From: Desulfosediminicola ganghwensis
GTDB taxonomy: Bacteria; Desulfobacterota; Desulfobulbia; Desulfobulbales; Desulfocapsaceae
Assembly (NCBI RefSeq): GCF_005116675.2
Contig: NZ_CP050699.1
Span: forward strand, 558,001-622,000
Length of the DNA: 64,000 nucleotides
Direction: 5' to 3'
Both the position numbers and the translations under genes were made by a program. The notes below the pieces were generated by a model, which was given only the letters and a program-made list of their open reading frames with translations, did not search any database and was not told the DNA's origin. Below are positions 17,984-26,807 of this stretch, one piece after another. The first letter of the stretch is position 1. The number at the start of each line of letters is the position of its first letter.

Positions 17984-18709
17984 TTAAGGGTGATGTTTTG
18001 CCAATATTTCATTAAGCATGATCCCGATTTCCACTACTGCATGTGAGGCCAATGAGTAACTTGGCTCCAAAACTTCTGAAAATGATAATTCTGGGAATTC
18101 CTTATTGTTGTAACGGAACGCAGGGAAGTGAAATTCATGCAGGGCTGTTCGTTTACCAGTCCAGTCCTCACTCAATTGCGGCCTGACAATACTATGATGC
18201 TTACTTCTATTCGCCAAAGCCGCAACGTACTTATACTGCGCGTCATCGCAAAAATCGGCAAGCTTTTCCGCAATTTTCTGATACATACGATTTTGTTTTA
18301 GCAATCTTGTGACGGAATAAGCATTAATTTTTCGTTCATGGAGGGCCTGACGCTCGTTTTCTGCATGGCTGTAGCCGAGCACGTTATAAATCGCTTGGGC
18401 AAGTATATCGGCAATTGCATGGATAGAGAGAATGCATGCTGTTGCGTGCGCGCCAACTTCAATCATCATTACTTCGAAACCCCAACGACGTGTTTCGTCA
18501 CCGCCATATATCACTACCAAAAGTGGGTCCGTACCAAGATGAGTCTCAGTGAAGGCAGCTTGAATCCTTTCTATCTCTTGATAATGGTATTGGGCATATC
18601 TGAGACGCTGATCTAAAGAATGAAGGCTCGGAGCCGTTAAATCAAGATGCTCTTGGCCGAACTGAAATTCAACATATTTTTTTGTATCAATTACAGACCA
18701 CTGTGTCAT
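17984..18709 (-). CDS. Hypothetical helical protein, possibly HEPN-like
   Basis: This 241-residue, mostly helical protein was not assigned to a family. The segment ALANRSKHHSIV places an Arg shortly before two His, which recalls the R-x(4-6)-H signature of HEPN domains but does not fit exactly. The region IEVGAHATACILSIHAIADILAQ is a long hydrophobic helix but is probably buried and not membrane-spanning. It lies in the left cargo region, transcribed on the same strand as the Nudix/SRA operon. Confidence 0.55.
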   Translation of the reverse strand: MTQWSVIDTKKYVEFQFGQEHLDLTAPSLHSLDQRLRYAQYHYQEIERIQAAFTETHLGTDPLLVVIYGGDETRRWGFEVMMIEVGAHATACILSIHAIADILAQAIYNVLGYSHAENERQALHERKINAYSVTRLLKQNRMYQKIAEKLADFCDDAQYKYVAALANRSKHHSIVRPQLSEDWTGKRTALHEFHFPAFRYNNKEFPELSFSEVLEPSYSLASHAVVEIGIMLNEILAKHHP

Positions 18710-18959
18710 GCGATTACTCCAATTTTATCGTTTTCCTGATTGGCAACTCAAACGGATAACACGCCACAACCAGGTTAGGCAAGTTGAAAAATACTATTAA
18801 CCTGTTCGCATCACCAACCATAATGACCTGTCAGATTAAGCCGGAGACAAGACCTGAGGGTTATTGACTTAACTTAAATCCCTTACAAGCAAAAGGGTCT
18901 GAGCAAAACCCCAGGATGACGTACTGCGAGACCCAAATCCGTGATCGCTGTTAAACAGT

Positions 18960-19545
18960 TTATTCAACCTCTCCGCCTCCCAAACAACCATATGCATGCA
19001 CATTTGCGGTGGATCTCTTCAGGCTAATACCATGGGATGCAAGGGATCTCGAATTCCTCAGGAGTACTCCTATATGACCTTTTGGAGGCCCCCGTTTTTT
19101 CTGAAAGCCCCTGATACACGGTCTCATAACGAGAAATTTTCGGAAGAACAGTCCAGTGATGGTAAGAGGATTACCCGATGCCAATAACGACTCTGCTATG
19201 GGCTAACAATGCCGTGTTAATGCCATTACAGGTGATGTTGGTGAGTTTAGCGCTATTTTAGGCAACGGCAGGTAATTATGACAATTACAGGTAATTTACA
19301 GGCAATGTCACCATGGCCACTGCTATCACAGGCAACAATGATAGTACCATCGACGGATGGAATTTTACCTATGACGAGCCTGGTTGTTTGATGTCATGCC
19401 TGCGGTGGGAATACCGGAATCATTTTTATGCCAAGGATCGTGATCCGCTAGGTAGGTTCGCTTCTGTGACTTGACCACTATTGAAAACTTGAGACTGCGC
19501 GGGTGATGTCTCGTTTCGATGTGAAAGTAATATCAACCATTTTAA
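18960..19545 (+). repeat. Island repeat copy A (core plus type II flank)
   Basis: The palindromic core is at 18988-19079 (92 bp), with arms CCATATGCATGCACATTT and the TACTCCTATATG complement. The 3' flank is the most diverged copy of type II. It still ends in a stretch matching the other copies around ATAACGAGAA and, in the same frame, ITGN ... DEPG. It separates the 17984 and 19616 genes. Confidence 0.75.
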
Positions 19546-19615
19546 GTGCTATTTCCTACTGTAACGCCGCTAATCAGCTGTGCTGTATCTTTTTGCGTCG
19601 GTGAAATTGAGATTG

Positions 19616-20644
19616 TTAGCCGTTACCAACTTCTCCGACTTCTGAGAAACCTGCATCCAATAGAAAATTAATTGCAAATCGAATAACGTCGTCGCTCTCC
19701 TTCTTGGGTTTTACAATGTCTATGTGTCCTGCCCCCAAGATAGGCACGGGATTAGGATCGAGCCCAATAGCATTGTTCGGCGCGACGAGATTGTCCTCAG
19801 TGCCCACAATTGACCTGATTTTGCACTTTGTAGAATTCATACCATTGACCCACTTGTTCCAGTCAGCGTTTAGCGAAAAAAGAAAAAGTGAGTCAGCGGC
19901 AAGATCTCTTAGCTGAGTTTTTCTCAACAAAGGGACATAATTAGCAACATTAGCCAGCACAGATCCATTATGAGGGGAAGCGATGAATGTCAGTTGTCGC
20001 AACGCGGTGTCGATACGATCAGGCCGTTCAAACTGTAGCGTGATGAATTTTCTTACCACGAGACCACCCATGCTGTGGGAAAATATTGCGATATGAGGCT
20101 CCCTGACTTCACTTCTTATCCAGTTATCGAGATTCCTCGAGACATAATCTAACGCTGGCGACCCTTTCCACAAGTTTGTCAGATAAGGGTAGGTATAGGT
20201 TGAACAGTTAACTCGCTTTTCAATATATCGAGGCATCTCACCGAACGAGTCAGGGCTGCCCAACCAGCCGTGAACAAACACCACTGCCCCCTTTCTATCT
20301 TCTCGTTTATTTGGTAGCTCCTGCTTTTGCTCGGATGTGGATATTCTTAAGAGGGAATGGAGGTCTGTTACGGACCACTTTTCGCAGAACTCTTTAATCT
20401 GTTTGCCTTCTGTTGTGAGATCTTTATTTTTAATTTTACTGAAAAATTCGATCAACCGAATGACGGCCTCTATGTCTAAGTCACAATCAAATATTACACA
20501 TCCAGGAGAAAATCGAACTGACTCCATTTCTTCAACAGGGCAACCGGTTATATGGGATAAGTCACTAATAAATTCTGCCTGCAACGTGTCATCGAATGTT
20601 TCGAAGTCATTGTCCATTCTAATTCGCAATGTTTTTTTCAACAC
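19616..20644 (-). CDS. Alpha/beta hydrolase with N-terminal effector-associated-like domain
   Basis: This 342-residue protein begins with GTG at 20644 after GGAGG. The C-terminal two thirds are a serine hydrolase: oxyanion region VFVHGWLGS (about residue 126), nucleophile elbow FSHSMGG (Ser at about 191), acid near GTEDNLV and His in GAGHIDIV. The N-terminal 80 residues (LRIRMDNDFETFDD, then ITGCPVEEMESVRFSPGCVI) resemble the small adaptor-like effector-associated domains found on bacterial conflict proteins. The product may be a lipase- or esterase-type effector recruited by a sensor. No membrane segment is seen. Confidence 0.8.
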   Translation of the reverse strand: MLKKTLRIRMDNDFETFDDTLQAEFISDLSHITGCPVEEMESVRFSPGCVIFDCDLDIEAVIRLIEFFSKIKNKDLTTEGKQIKEFCEKWSVTDLHSLLRISTSEQKQELPNKREDRKGAVVFVHGWLGSPDSFGEMPRYIEKRVNCSTYTYPYLTNLWKGSPALDYVSRNLDNWIRSEVREPHIAIFSHSMGGLVVRKFITLQFERPDRIDTALRQLTFIASPHNGSVLANVANYVPLLRKTQLRDLAADSLFLFSLNADWNKWVNGMNSTKCKIRSIVGTEDNLVAPNNAIGLDPNPVPILGAGHIDIVKPKKESDDVIRFAINFLLDAGFSEVGEVGNG

Positions 20645-20970
20645 GAACCGCCTCCTATATCAACTTTTTTCTGCTAATCTCGGTGGTTGACTAAGACAGC
20701 ACATCTGTTTCTAGCCGACTACGTCGGCTAGAGTAAGTGATTATGTAGAAATTGCTTAATACAGGTTTAAAGAAATTATATGTGAAAAATGTGCACCAGG
20801 CAACGTAACGGATAGCACGACACTATCGGTCCCCTCTCAAAGGAGGTGAGGGAATGTCAGATCAAACACAGCCTTAAAGTTTCTGATTTGCCACAGGACT
20901 TTTTAAGGTCAATTGAACCATCTCTGGCACTGGCTAAGGATGATCTCTAAAATTCCTAATACGGTGTTCG
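20645..20970. other. Intergenic region upstream of the hydrolase, with operator-like palindrome
   Basis: A perfect inverted repeat, TAGCCGA-N5-TCGGCTA (20712-20730), sits about 70 bases upstream of the hydrolase start and may be an operator. Near 20840 a strong GGAGGTGAGGGA ribosome-site-like sequence precedes a 7-codon frame (ATG at 20854), which is probably meaningless or a relic. Confidence 0.4.
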
Positions 20971-21240
20971 AAAAAAACCATATACAGGTACTTTTCAGGA
21001 TCACTTACTCAGTCCTACACTTTGGGACGCAAGGGGGCCTGAAATCCTCAAAAGTGATCCTATATGCCGTTTTCTGGGGTTCCTCGGATTTTTTTTAGGA
21101 CCTTCATCCATAACCACAACCATAAACCACACCTATTCCTCGTTCCCCCCTCCCCCCTCACGGAACATCGATATCTCTGCGTGGGTCCCCTTTTTGACAC
21201 ACTCCTCCCTCCCCGGCAAAGAACAACCAACAACCTGCCT
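20970..21240 (+). repeat. Island repeat copy B1 (core plus type I flank)
   Basis: The core is at 20978-21068 (91 bp). The 3' flank is of type I, with the conserved stretch GGAACATCGATATCTC followed by GTGGGTCCCCTTT. It lies in tandem with copy B2. Confidence 0.75.
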
Positions 21241-21259
21241 GTATGTCGGGGCCTAGGCT

Positions 21260-21760
21260 GAACACTATAAAGTCTTCCATCCTTTGCCCGGAAATGACCA
21301 TATACGAGCACTTTTAAGGGGTATCCCCTCAAGCCCTGCCCCTTGGGGTGCAAGTTGTCCGGGATTCCTCTGAAGCACTCCTATATGACCTTTGGGAGGA
21401 CCCCGTTTTTTTCAGAGCCCTATAACCAGAAGCTTCCGGGAGAACAGTCCAGCCATGCAGGGGATTGTGCTGATCAAATGCCGATTCTGGCAACTCTTGG
21501 CAATTATGCCAATCACTGCCGATTTACAGGCATCATTATCATGATCACCGCGATCACCGGCAACAGCGACATCAACACTAGTAAAAATACCTATTTTGCT
21601 GGTGACTAACTTGGTCTTGGGGTGTCATGGGTGGGGAAGCAGAGGGAGGCTACTGGGTTTTACGGGCTCAGTTTTGGTGTAACCTTTTTTGCAGGGAATA
21701 TCCGCCTGCACTGGTGATGACTCGTATTGGTATGAAAGTACTATCTTGCACAGATAGGTC
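21260..21760 (+). repeat. Island repeat copy B2 (core plus type II flank)
   Basis: The core is at 21298-21390 (93 bp). The 3' flank of type II runs to the conserved GGTATGAAAGTACTATCTT near 21747. It is the best-preserved type II copy together with F at 34200, with long identical stretches around GCCGATTCTGGCAACTCTTGG. Confidence 0.85.
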
Positions 21761-21846
21761 GCTAACCCTTGGTTCACTGGTGAGCCGGGGAGAGTCCGAG
21801 CGGAGCGCTGCGTAACGATGTGGGACAGCTGGTTAACCGTTTTTAT

Positions 21847-22551
21847 TTACTGGCTAAAATTCTTTTTTTCCCAATAGCCACCTTCACTTGGATCAAAAGG
21901 GTTCATTGCTCCTGATATTTCAACAAACTTTACTATAGCTTCCTTAATTGTATCGTGAGCCCAATCGCCAACGTTAATACAAGAAAATATAACGACCCAA
22001 TGAGTATTTTCTTCGCTTTTTGGTTTCGATTTAGAGAATGCTTGTTTTATTCTATCTGGCCACTGTGTATCCTCAATCATTTCAGGACAGAAATGGATTA
22101 GTGAGTTTCTCAGATCATTCAAAGCTATAATGGATTGGTATAGTTCGCTGTCAGTATTTATACCATTTTGATCTTTGTCATAGACTTTGTAAAAACCTTT
22201 AACTTTGTCCTTAAATTTTCTATATGGGGCATGCATTTCCCTAAGTGCATCAATAGTAGGTATTGCACTAGGATTATGGTACTTACCATCACTTTCAGCC
22301 AACCAGCGACTGAATGCTAGATTTTCGTTCATGTATGCTTCGAAAGAAGAAAAGTACATGATTACTGCTGGAAAAACATAATCTGATTTGTCAGGAAAGA
22401 GATTGTTTGGGTTGTTTTCAATTTCATTTTTGGCAAGATCCATTAACTCGTTGCCTTTCTTAAAAAACACAGGCGACAAAGAACAGAGACCAGTTAGACC
22501 TCCTATTGGGGATCGATTTTTTAAGAACTTTGGCGTGAAATATTTATTCAT
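21847..22551 (-). CDS. HEPN-like hypothetical protein
   Basis: This 234-residue helical protein contains LNDLRNSLIHF, an exact R-N-x3-H HEPN signature, in the C-terminal half (about residue 150). HEPN proteins are often RNases in toxin-antitoxin and anti-phage systems. The first half includes an aromatic helix (VIMYFSSFEAYMNENL). No partner antitoxin is adjacent, because repeats flank the gene on both sides. The AT-rich composition differs from the chromosomal arms and supports transfer. Confidence 0.7.
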   Translation of the reverse strand: MNKYFTPKFLKNRSPIGGLTGLCSLSPVFFKKGNELMDLAKNEIENNPNNLFPDKSDYVFPAVIMYFSSFEAYMNENLAFSRWLAESDGKYHNPSAIPTIDALREMHAPYRKFKDKVKGFYKVYDKDQNGINTDSELYQSIIALNDLRNSLIHFCPEMIEDTQWPDRIKQAFSKSKPKSEENTHWVVIFSCINVGDWAHDTIKEAIVKFVEISGAMNPFDPSEGGYWEKKNFSQ

Positions 22552-22860
22552 TGATATATGACAGTTAACAAATAATTATCCATGATCCCGTGAAGAAGTG
22601 CGCCCGATAATATTGCATAAAAACAAATTTTTAACAAAAACCAACATAGAATGTCAACTGCATGTTTGGTTATTTTCCTGAAATTCCATTATAAAAGCCA
22701 GTGAACCCATTGTCTCTAATTGAATGAAGAATTTTGTCGTAAGGGCCGTTGCAAGATTCCACCGACAATATCTGTCTCTGTCAGCTCCCTAGAAGGATGA
22801 CAGGGCCCCGCCTCCAGCCAAACGGGGACGCCTGCGCTTGAGTACCCCAACTTGCCATTC
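22552..22860. other. Intergenic region, no gene recognised
   Basis: This AT-rich stretch contains the promoter of the minus-strand HEPN-like gene and the approach to repeat C. No coding frame or RNA was recognised. Confidence 0.4.
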
Positions 22861-23195
22861 TTAATTCCGAAACAGCCACATAAGAGCACTTTGAGGAGGC
22901 TTCCCTTCAAGCCCATACCTTGGGATGCAAGAGGTATCGAAATCCTTATAAGCACTCCTATATGCCGTTTTCGAGTACCTGTGGATTTTTTCTCATGGCC
23001 CTGATCAACAGCCCAACCCACATGGTACATCTCTCAACACTTACCCCCGGCTCCCTCATGGAACATCGATACCTCAGAATGGGTCCCCTTGGGGGCAGGT
23101 ACCTCTCACCGGTCTCGGTAGACATTCAGCATTGACTGCCGACCTGGGGAGAGACTTTCTCTTGCAGCGTATTCATGACATTGTGGTGAGGTTGA
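22860..23195 (+). repeat. Island repeat copy C (core plus type I flank)
   Basis: The core is at 22876-22966 (91 bp). The type I flank includes GGAACATCGATACCTC and GAATGGGTCCCCTT. It extends to CAGCGTATTCATGA (about 23157-23170), which also ends copy H, so the type I unit is at least 300 bp long. Confidence 0.8.
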
Positions 23196-23425
23196 CGGTG
23201 CGGTGCTGGACAGCCACCTACCTCATTTATCATCTTTGCAGCAGGATGAATTTGCCAACCCTGGTAATGCGTGAGTGCTGACGCTTGCGGAGATAAAACA
23301 TCAGACAAGAAAGGGTTTGATATTCTTGATATTTTTTACAATAATGCGAAAGACTAATAAAACGCTCTTCGTTATTTTTCAATCAGTTTTGAACCTAGTT
23401 GAATTTTCTATTAAAGGAATTCTTT

Positions 23426-24277
23426 ATGCTTAATGGCGATCTGAAAAAGTCTGCTCTGCGATGGTTAGAATATGCTCACTATACTTACCAAGAGAAAATT
23501 GTAACTGTACGTGAAGAGAGTGAAAAACTTCACATGCTACGTCAGACATCAAGCGAGGTGGTAATTGGTTCTGTTGAAGAGTACATAAATACTCTGGCGA
23601 ATACTCCGAAGAAATTTAACCGCACCTTCGAAGAGTTCCGGGCTGAATATAGAACGTTCAGCCAATTAATCAACGAGATCAAAGCAGAGGCTGAAAGCGT
23701 TAATATCAAAGCAGGAGGGTCTGCTGCTGCTGGTGTTGCAACTGGTGCTGGGGTGGCGGCCTTGGCACCTACTGCGGCCCTTGCAATTGCGACAACTTTT
23801 GGAACTGCATCTACCGGAACTGCGATCTCTGCTTTGGCAGGAGGTGCTGCAACTAATGCTGCGCTTGCCTGGTTAGGTGGTGGAGCACTGGCTGCTGGTG
23901 GTGGCGGAATGGTTGCAGGAAAGGCATTGCTTGCACTGGCCGGACCAGTTGGGTGGGCAATTGGCGGAACTTCCCTGGTTGGAGGAGCGTTTTTCGCACG
24001 CTCTAAAAATAAGGCGGTTGCAGAAGAAGCAAATAAAAAGAGGCAGGAGATTGAAGTATATACCAAAGAGCTCGAAACAGCCCACAATGAAATAACCCGC
24101 CTGTATTCTCTGACCACCGAACATGTGGGAGGAATGCAAAAATTGCTATGGCTTCTCAAATCAGGTATCCCTTCTGACTACCTGCAATTTACAGCAACAG
24201 ACAAAGACCGATTGGGTTCGCTCGTCAACCACGTGCATTCACTCTCTATCCTTCTGAATAAAAAGGTTGAAGCATGA
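23426..24277 (+). CDS. Membrane-hairpin protein with Gly/Ala-rich segment, first gene of a two-gene module
   Basis: This 283-residue protein starts at 23426 after AAAGGA. Residues 1-95 are charged and helical, and residues of about 97-190 are an extremely Gly/Ala-rich hydrophobic block (for example TASTGTAISALAGGAATNAA and LAAGGGGMVAGKALLALAG). Residues 195-283 are a charged coiled-coil-like tail. This is the layout of proteins that insert a helical hairpin into membranes. It overlaps the next gene by four bases (ATGA). No family assignment is claimed. A membrane-disrupting or membrane-anchoring part of a defence or toxin module is the favoured inference. Confidence 0.75.
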   Translation: MLNGDLKKSALRWLEYAHYTYQEKIVTVREESEKLHMLRQTSSEVVIGSVEEYINTLANTPKKFNRTFEEFRAEYRTFSQLINEIKAEAESVNIKAGGSAAAGVATGAGVAALAPTAALAIATTFGTASTGTAISALAGGAATNAALAWLGGGALAAGGGGMVAGKALLALAGPVGWAIGGTSLVGGAFFARSKNKAVAEEANKKRQEIEVYTKELETAHNEITRLYSLTTEHVGGMQKLLWLLKSGIPSDYLQFTATDKDRLGSLVNHVHSLSILLNKKVEA

Positions 24278-25716
24278 GTCAATCCCGTGTTCCGCGTGAT
24301 CATTTGATCAGAGATCAGGTTAGTGCGATGGTGGTTGACTCGATCAATGACCACCGAGTACAGAGTAAACTGGCCAGCCAACAGGCTCAAGATGATGCTT
24401 TCCAGGCGGCGCAAGAACAGATTAATATTGTAAGGGATTTTGTCGGTAATCCTGACAAAATCTTGGGAAGTGAGCTAACCAAGCATGGCGAGATTGCCGA
24501 GCAGGTCGAGGTAGGTATTCGCAATGCGCGCTCGGCCCTCCACCAGGAGGAAATGACGGCTACTCATGCGCCTAACCGCACAGCACCCGAAGACTATCTG
24601 ATTGATGGCACGGCGGTGCAGTCGAAGTTTATTAACGGCGCCAGTAAGAATCTTGATCATGTGATGGAGCACATGGACAAATATGCCAATTTTGGCCGTG
24701 ATGGCTCTTACTACCACATTCCCAAAGATCATCATGAAACCATTATGAAGGTCATGAATGGTGAATCAGTGGAAGGGTTATCTCCAAAAAGTATCAACGC
24801 GATACGTGAAAAAGTTCAGGAGATTGAAAGCAGAAGCGGAATTCCTTTTAATGAAGTCGTGAAGCCTGGTGTGTCAGACTACGCAGAGGTGCAACAGGGT
24901 AAGGTGCATGAAACCCTTGATAACCATGAGAAGCAGTTGGATGCAGAAAACAAGGAGATAAAAGATCAGATAGCCCAGGATCATCAGGCAAGTCTAGCAG
25001 AAGCAGCGAAAGCTGCTGCTATTGCCGGGGCTGTTGGAGGGGCTGTTTCTTTTTCCGCCGGCTTGTATTCAAAATACAAGCAAGGAAAAAATCCTTTCAA
25101 GGGTGATCTCACTGCTGAAGATTGGAAAGATCTTGGCGTAAGCACATTGAAAGGTACAGCTGGTGGTGCTGTTGCGGGTGGCTCCATTTATTTACTGACA
25201 AATTATGCGGCGCTACCGGCCCCATTTGCTGGTGCTGTAGTCAGTGCAGCCAAAGGTGTAGGTTCACTCTGGCAGGATTACCATGCCGGGACAATTGATG
25301 CTGAAGAGTTCATGAACCTTGGACTGGTGGTATGCGCTGAGTCGGCTATAGTGGGCCTGGCCACAGCAGCTGGTCAGACATTGATACCCATACCGGTGTT
25401 GGGTGCTGTGATTGGATCGTTGGCAGGCAAGATGCTTGTGGAATTCACTGCTGATAAAGACGGGCAGTTGGTCGAACAAATGAAAGCAGAAATGGATGCC
25501 TTCCTTGCCAAGCTAAATGAGGCACAGCAAAAAGTAGTGGCTGCGATCAATGCGGAGTATGACCGCCTGGGTAAACTGACCGAGGCTGCTTTTGATTTTG
25601 GCCGCAACGAAGCGTTGTTGTTGCAAGCAAGCGCTGATTTGGCCAAAGCTTATGGGGTGGAGGAGAGGCTTGTCATTGCCACCCATTCACAACTTGACGA
25701 TTTCATGCTGTCTTAG
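24274..25716 (+). CDS. Two-part protein: possible PD-(D/E)xK-like domain plus glycine-rich membrane region
   Basis: This 480-residue protein is translationally coupled to the upstream gene. Residues of about 100-170 contain EDYLIDGTAVQSKFINGASK. A strand with Asp followed by a strand carrying Q-x-K matches the restriction-endonuclease-like D ... (E/Q)xK arrangement. Residues of about 210-240 are a charged coil, and 245-400 are Ala/Gly-rich with several hydrophobic segments (AAAIAGAVGGAVSFSAGLY and GTAGGAVAGGSIYLL). The C-terminus is helical. The combination suggests a membrane-linked nuclease effector. No known system name is assigned. Confidence 0.7.
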   Translation: MSQSRVPRDHLIRDQVSAMVVDSINDHRVQSKLASQQAQDDAFQAAQEQINIVRDFVGNPDKILGSELTKHGEIAEQVEVGIRNARSALHQEEMTATHAPNRTAPEDYLIDGTAVQSKFINGASKNLDHVMEHMDKYANFGRDGSYYHIPKDHHETIMKVMNGESVEGLSPKSINAIREKVQEIESRSGIPFNEVVKPGVSDYAEVQQGKVHETLDNHEKQLDAENKEIKDQIAQDHQASLAEAAKAAAIAGAVGGAVSFSAGLYSKYKQGKNPFKGDLTAEDWKDLGVSTLKGTAGGAVAGGSIYLLTNYAALPAPFAGAVVSAAKGVGSLWQDYHAGTIDAEEFMNLGLVVCAESAIVGLATAAGQTLIPIPVLGAVIGSLAGKMLVEFTADKDGQLVEQMKAEMDAFLAKLNEAQQKVVAAINAEYDRLGKLTEAAFDFGRNEALLLQASADLAKAYGVEERLVIATHSQLDDFMLS

Positions 25717-26019
25717 ACATGGTCAGGTATTCGTGCTTGCTGCCAGCCTCTGGATTTGGAAGTGGGCGTTGCCTGTATCCATACGTTTACGGCGGGACAG
25801 GGCGATTCTGGTGAGGCATTAGGTTGCCATCGTTAATCTCAAGGCTTCCAGGTAATTCTCCACTTTTTGTCTCCAATAGTGGTAGCCAGGGTGACTCCAC
25901 CACCAACCTCCAACTCGAGAGTGTTGGGGTACCCCCTGGGTTTTCTCTGCCAACTTACTCGCCTGTGACATTAGCTCCTGGTCAGCCCTCCATCTTGCCA
26001 GTCTTTCAGCAAAAAACGA
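25717..26019. other. Intergenic region leading into repeat E
   Basis: No gene was recognised. The last 70 bases or so (CTGTGACATTAGCTCCTGG, then CCCTCCATCTTGCCAGTC) match the sequence upstream of core G at 35540-35594, so this belongs to the repeat unit. Confidence 0.5.
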
Positions 26020-26350
26020 CCATATTCGTGCACCTTTAGGGGCATCCCTCACAAGCCCATCCTTTGGGTACAAGTCGTCCCGGATTCTTCAGAGATACTC
26101 CTATATGCCCATTTCGAAGAACCACTCCATTTTCTCTCAGGTCCCTTGATCCACATCCCCCTCATCTCCAACGACGAGAATCTTACTGGAGAACAAGCCA
26201 GGCATATATGGGGGATTGTGTTACTTCGATGTCATTTCTGGCAATAATACCATTTTTCCACAATTGTCGGTAACGATGGCATGATCACAGGCAACATCGA
26301 CATCAAAATTAGTAAAAATACCTATTTTGCTGGTGACGGAATTGGTTGTT
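25955..26350 (+). repeat. Island repeat copy E (core plus type II flank)
   Basis: The core is at 26020-26109 (90 bp). The type II flank is somewhat deleted but keeps GAGAACAAGCCAGGCAT and AGTAAAAATACCTATTTTGC. Together with G it forms a subfamily that also shares the 5' approach sequence. Confidence 0.8.
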
Positions 26351-26807
26351 TTTTGCCCTGACTGTGGCTAGGAGAGAAAGATATGCTATTGGGCCGGAAA
26401 ACCCATCAGCCTGCAAAGCTCAGACTTTGAACTGCAACCGCATCTGACGCCCGGTGTCTAAGCCGATTCTAACCAAAAAGTATCTAGTTTGCTTTGCTCA
26501 TATCGGCTCCAGTTTTTGAATAAAAAAATTGCAAAACACACCCTAACAAAGTAGTCTAGACTGGTCAATAAAGGTACATTTTTATTGGCTAAAGTCTCTC
26601 CAGGAAATTCGAAAAAGCTACTTTTTCTCTTCACGGTCAAGAAGCACATTACTAAGGCTATTCATTACAACAACGACTCCAGTTCCGGTGCCATCAAGGA
26701 TACCGAGAAACTTGGCAAGATCCCTCTCCGCCGGATCAACGAAGAGCATTCTAAGATGCCATGTGGATTTCAACCTTGGAGTCTATTCTCTTTAACCTGA
26801 CTTTTTT
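26351..26807. other. Intergenic region upstream of the helicase gene
   Basis: This AT-rich gap of about 450 bases must carry the helicase promoter. Short frames here have no ribosome site or recognisable similarity. No repeat core is present. Confidence 0.4.

Noticed and set aside
26585-26800. Short frame just upstream of the helicase
   Set aside because: It has no ribosome site and no recognisable family; it is probably part of the leader region.
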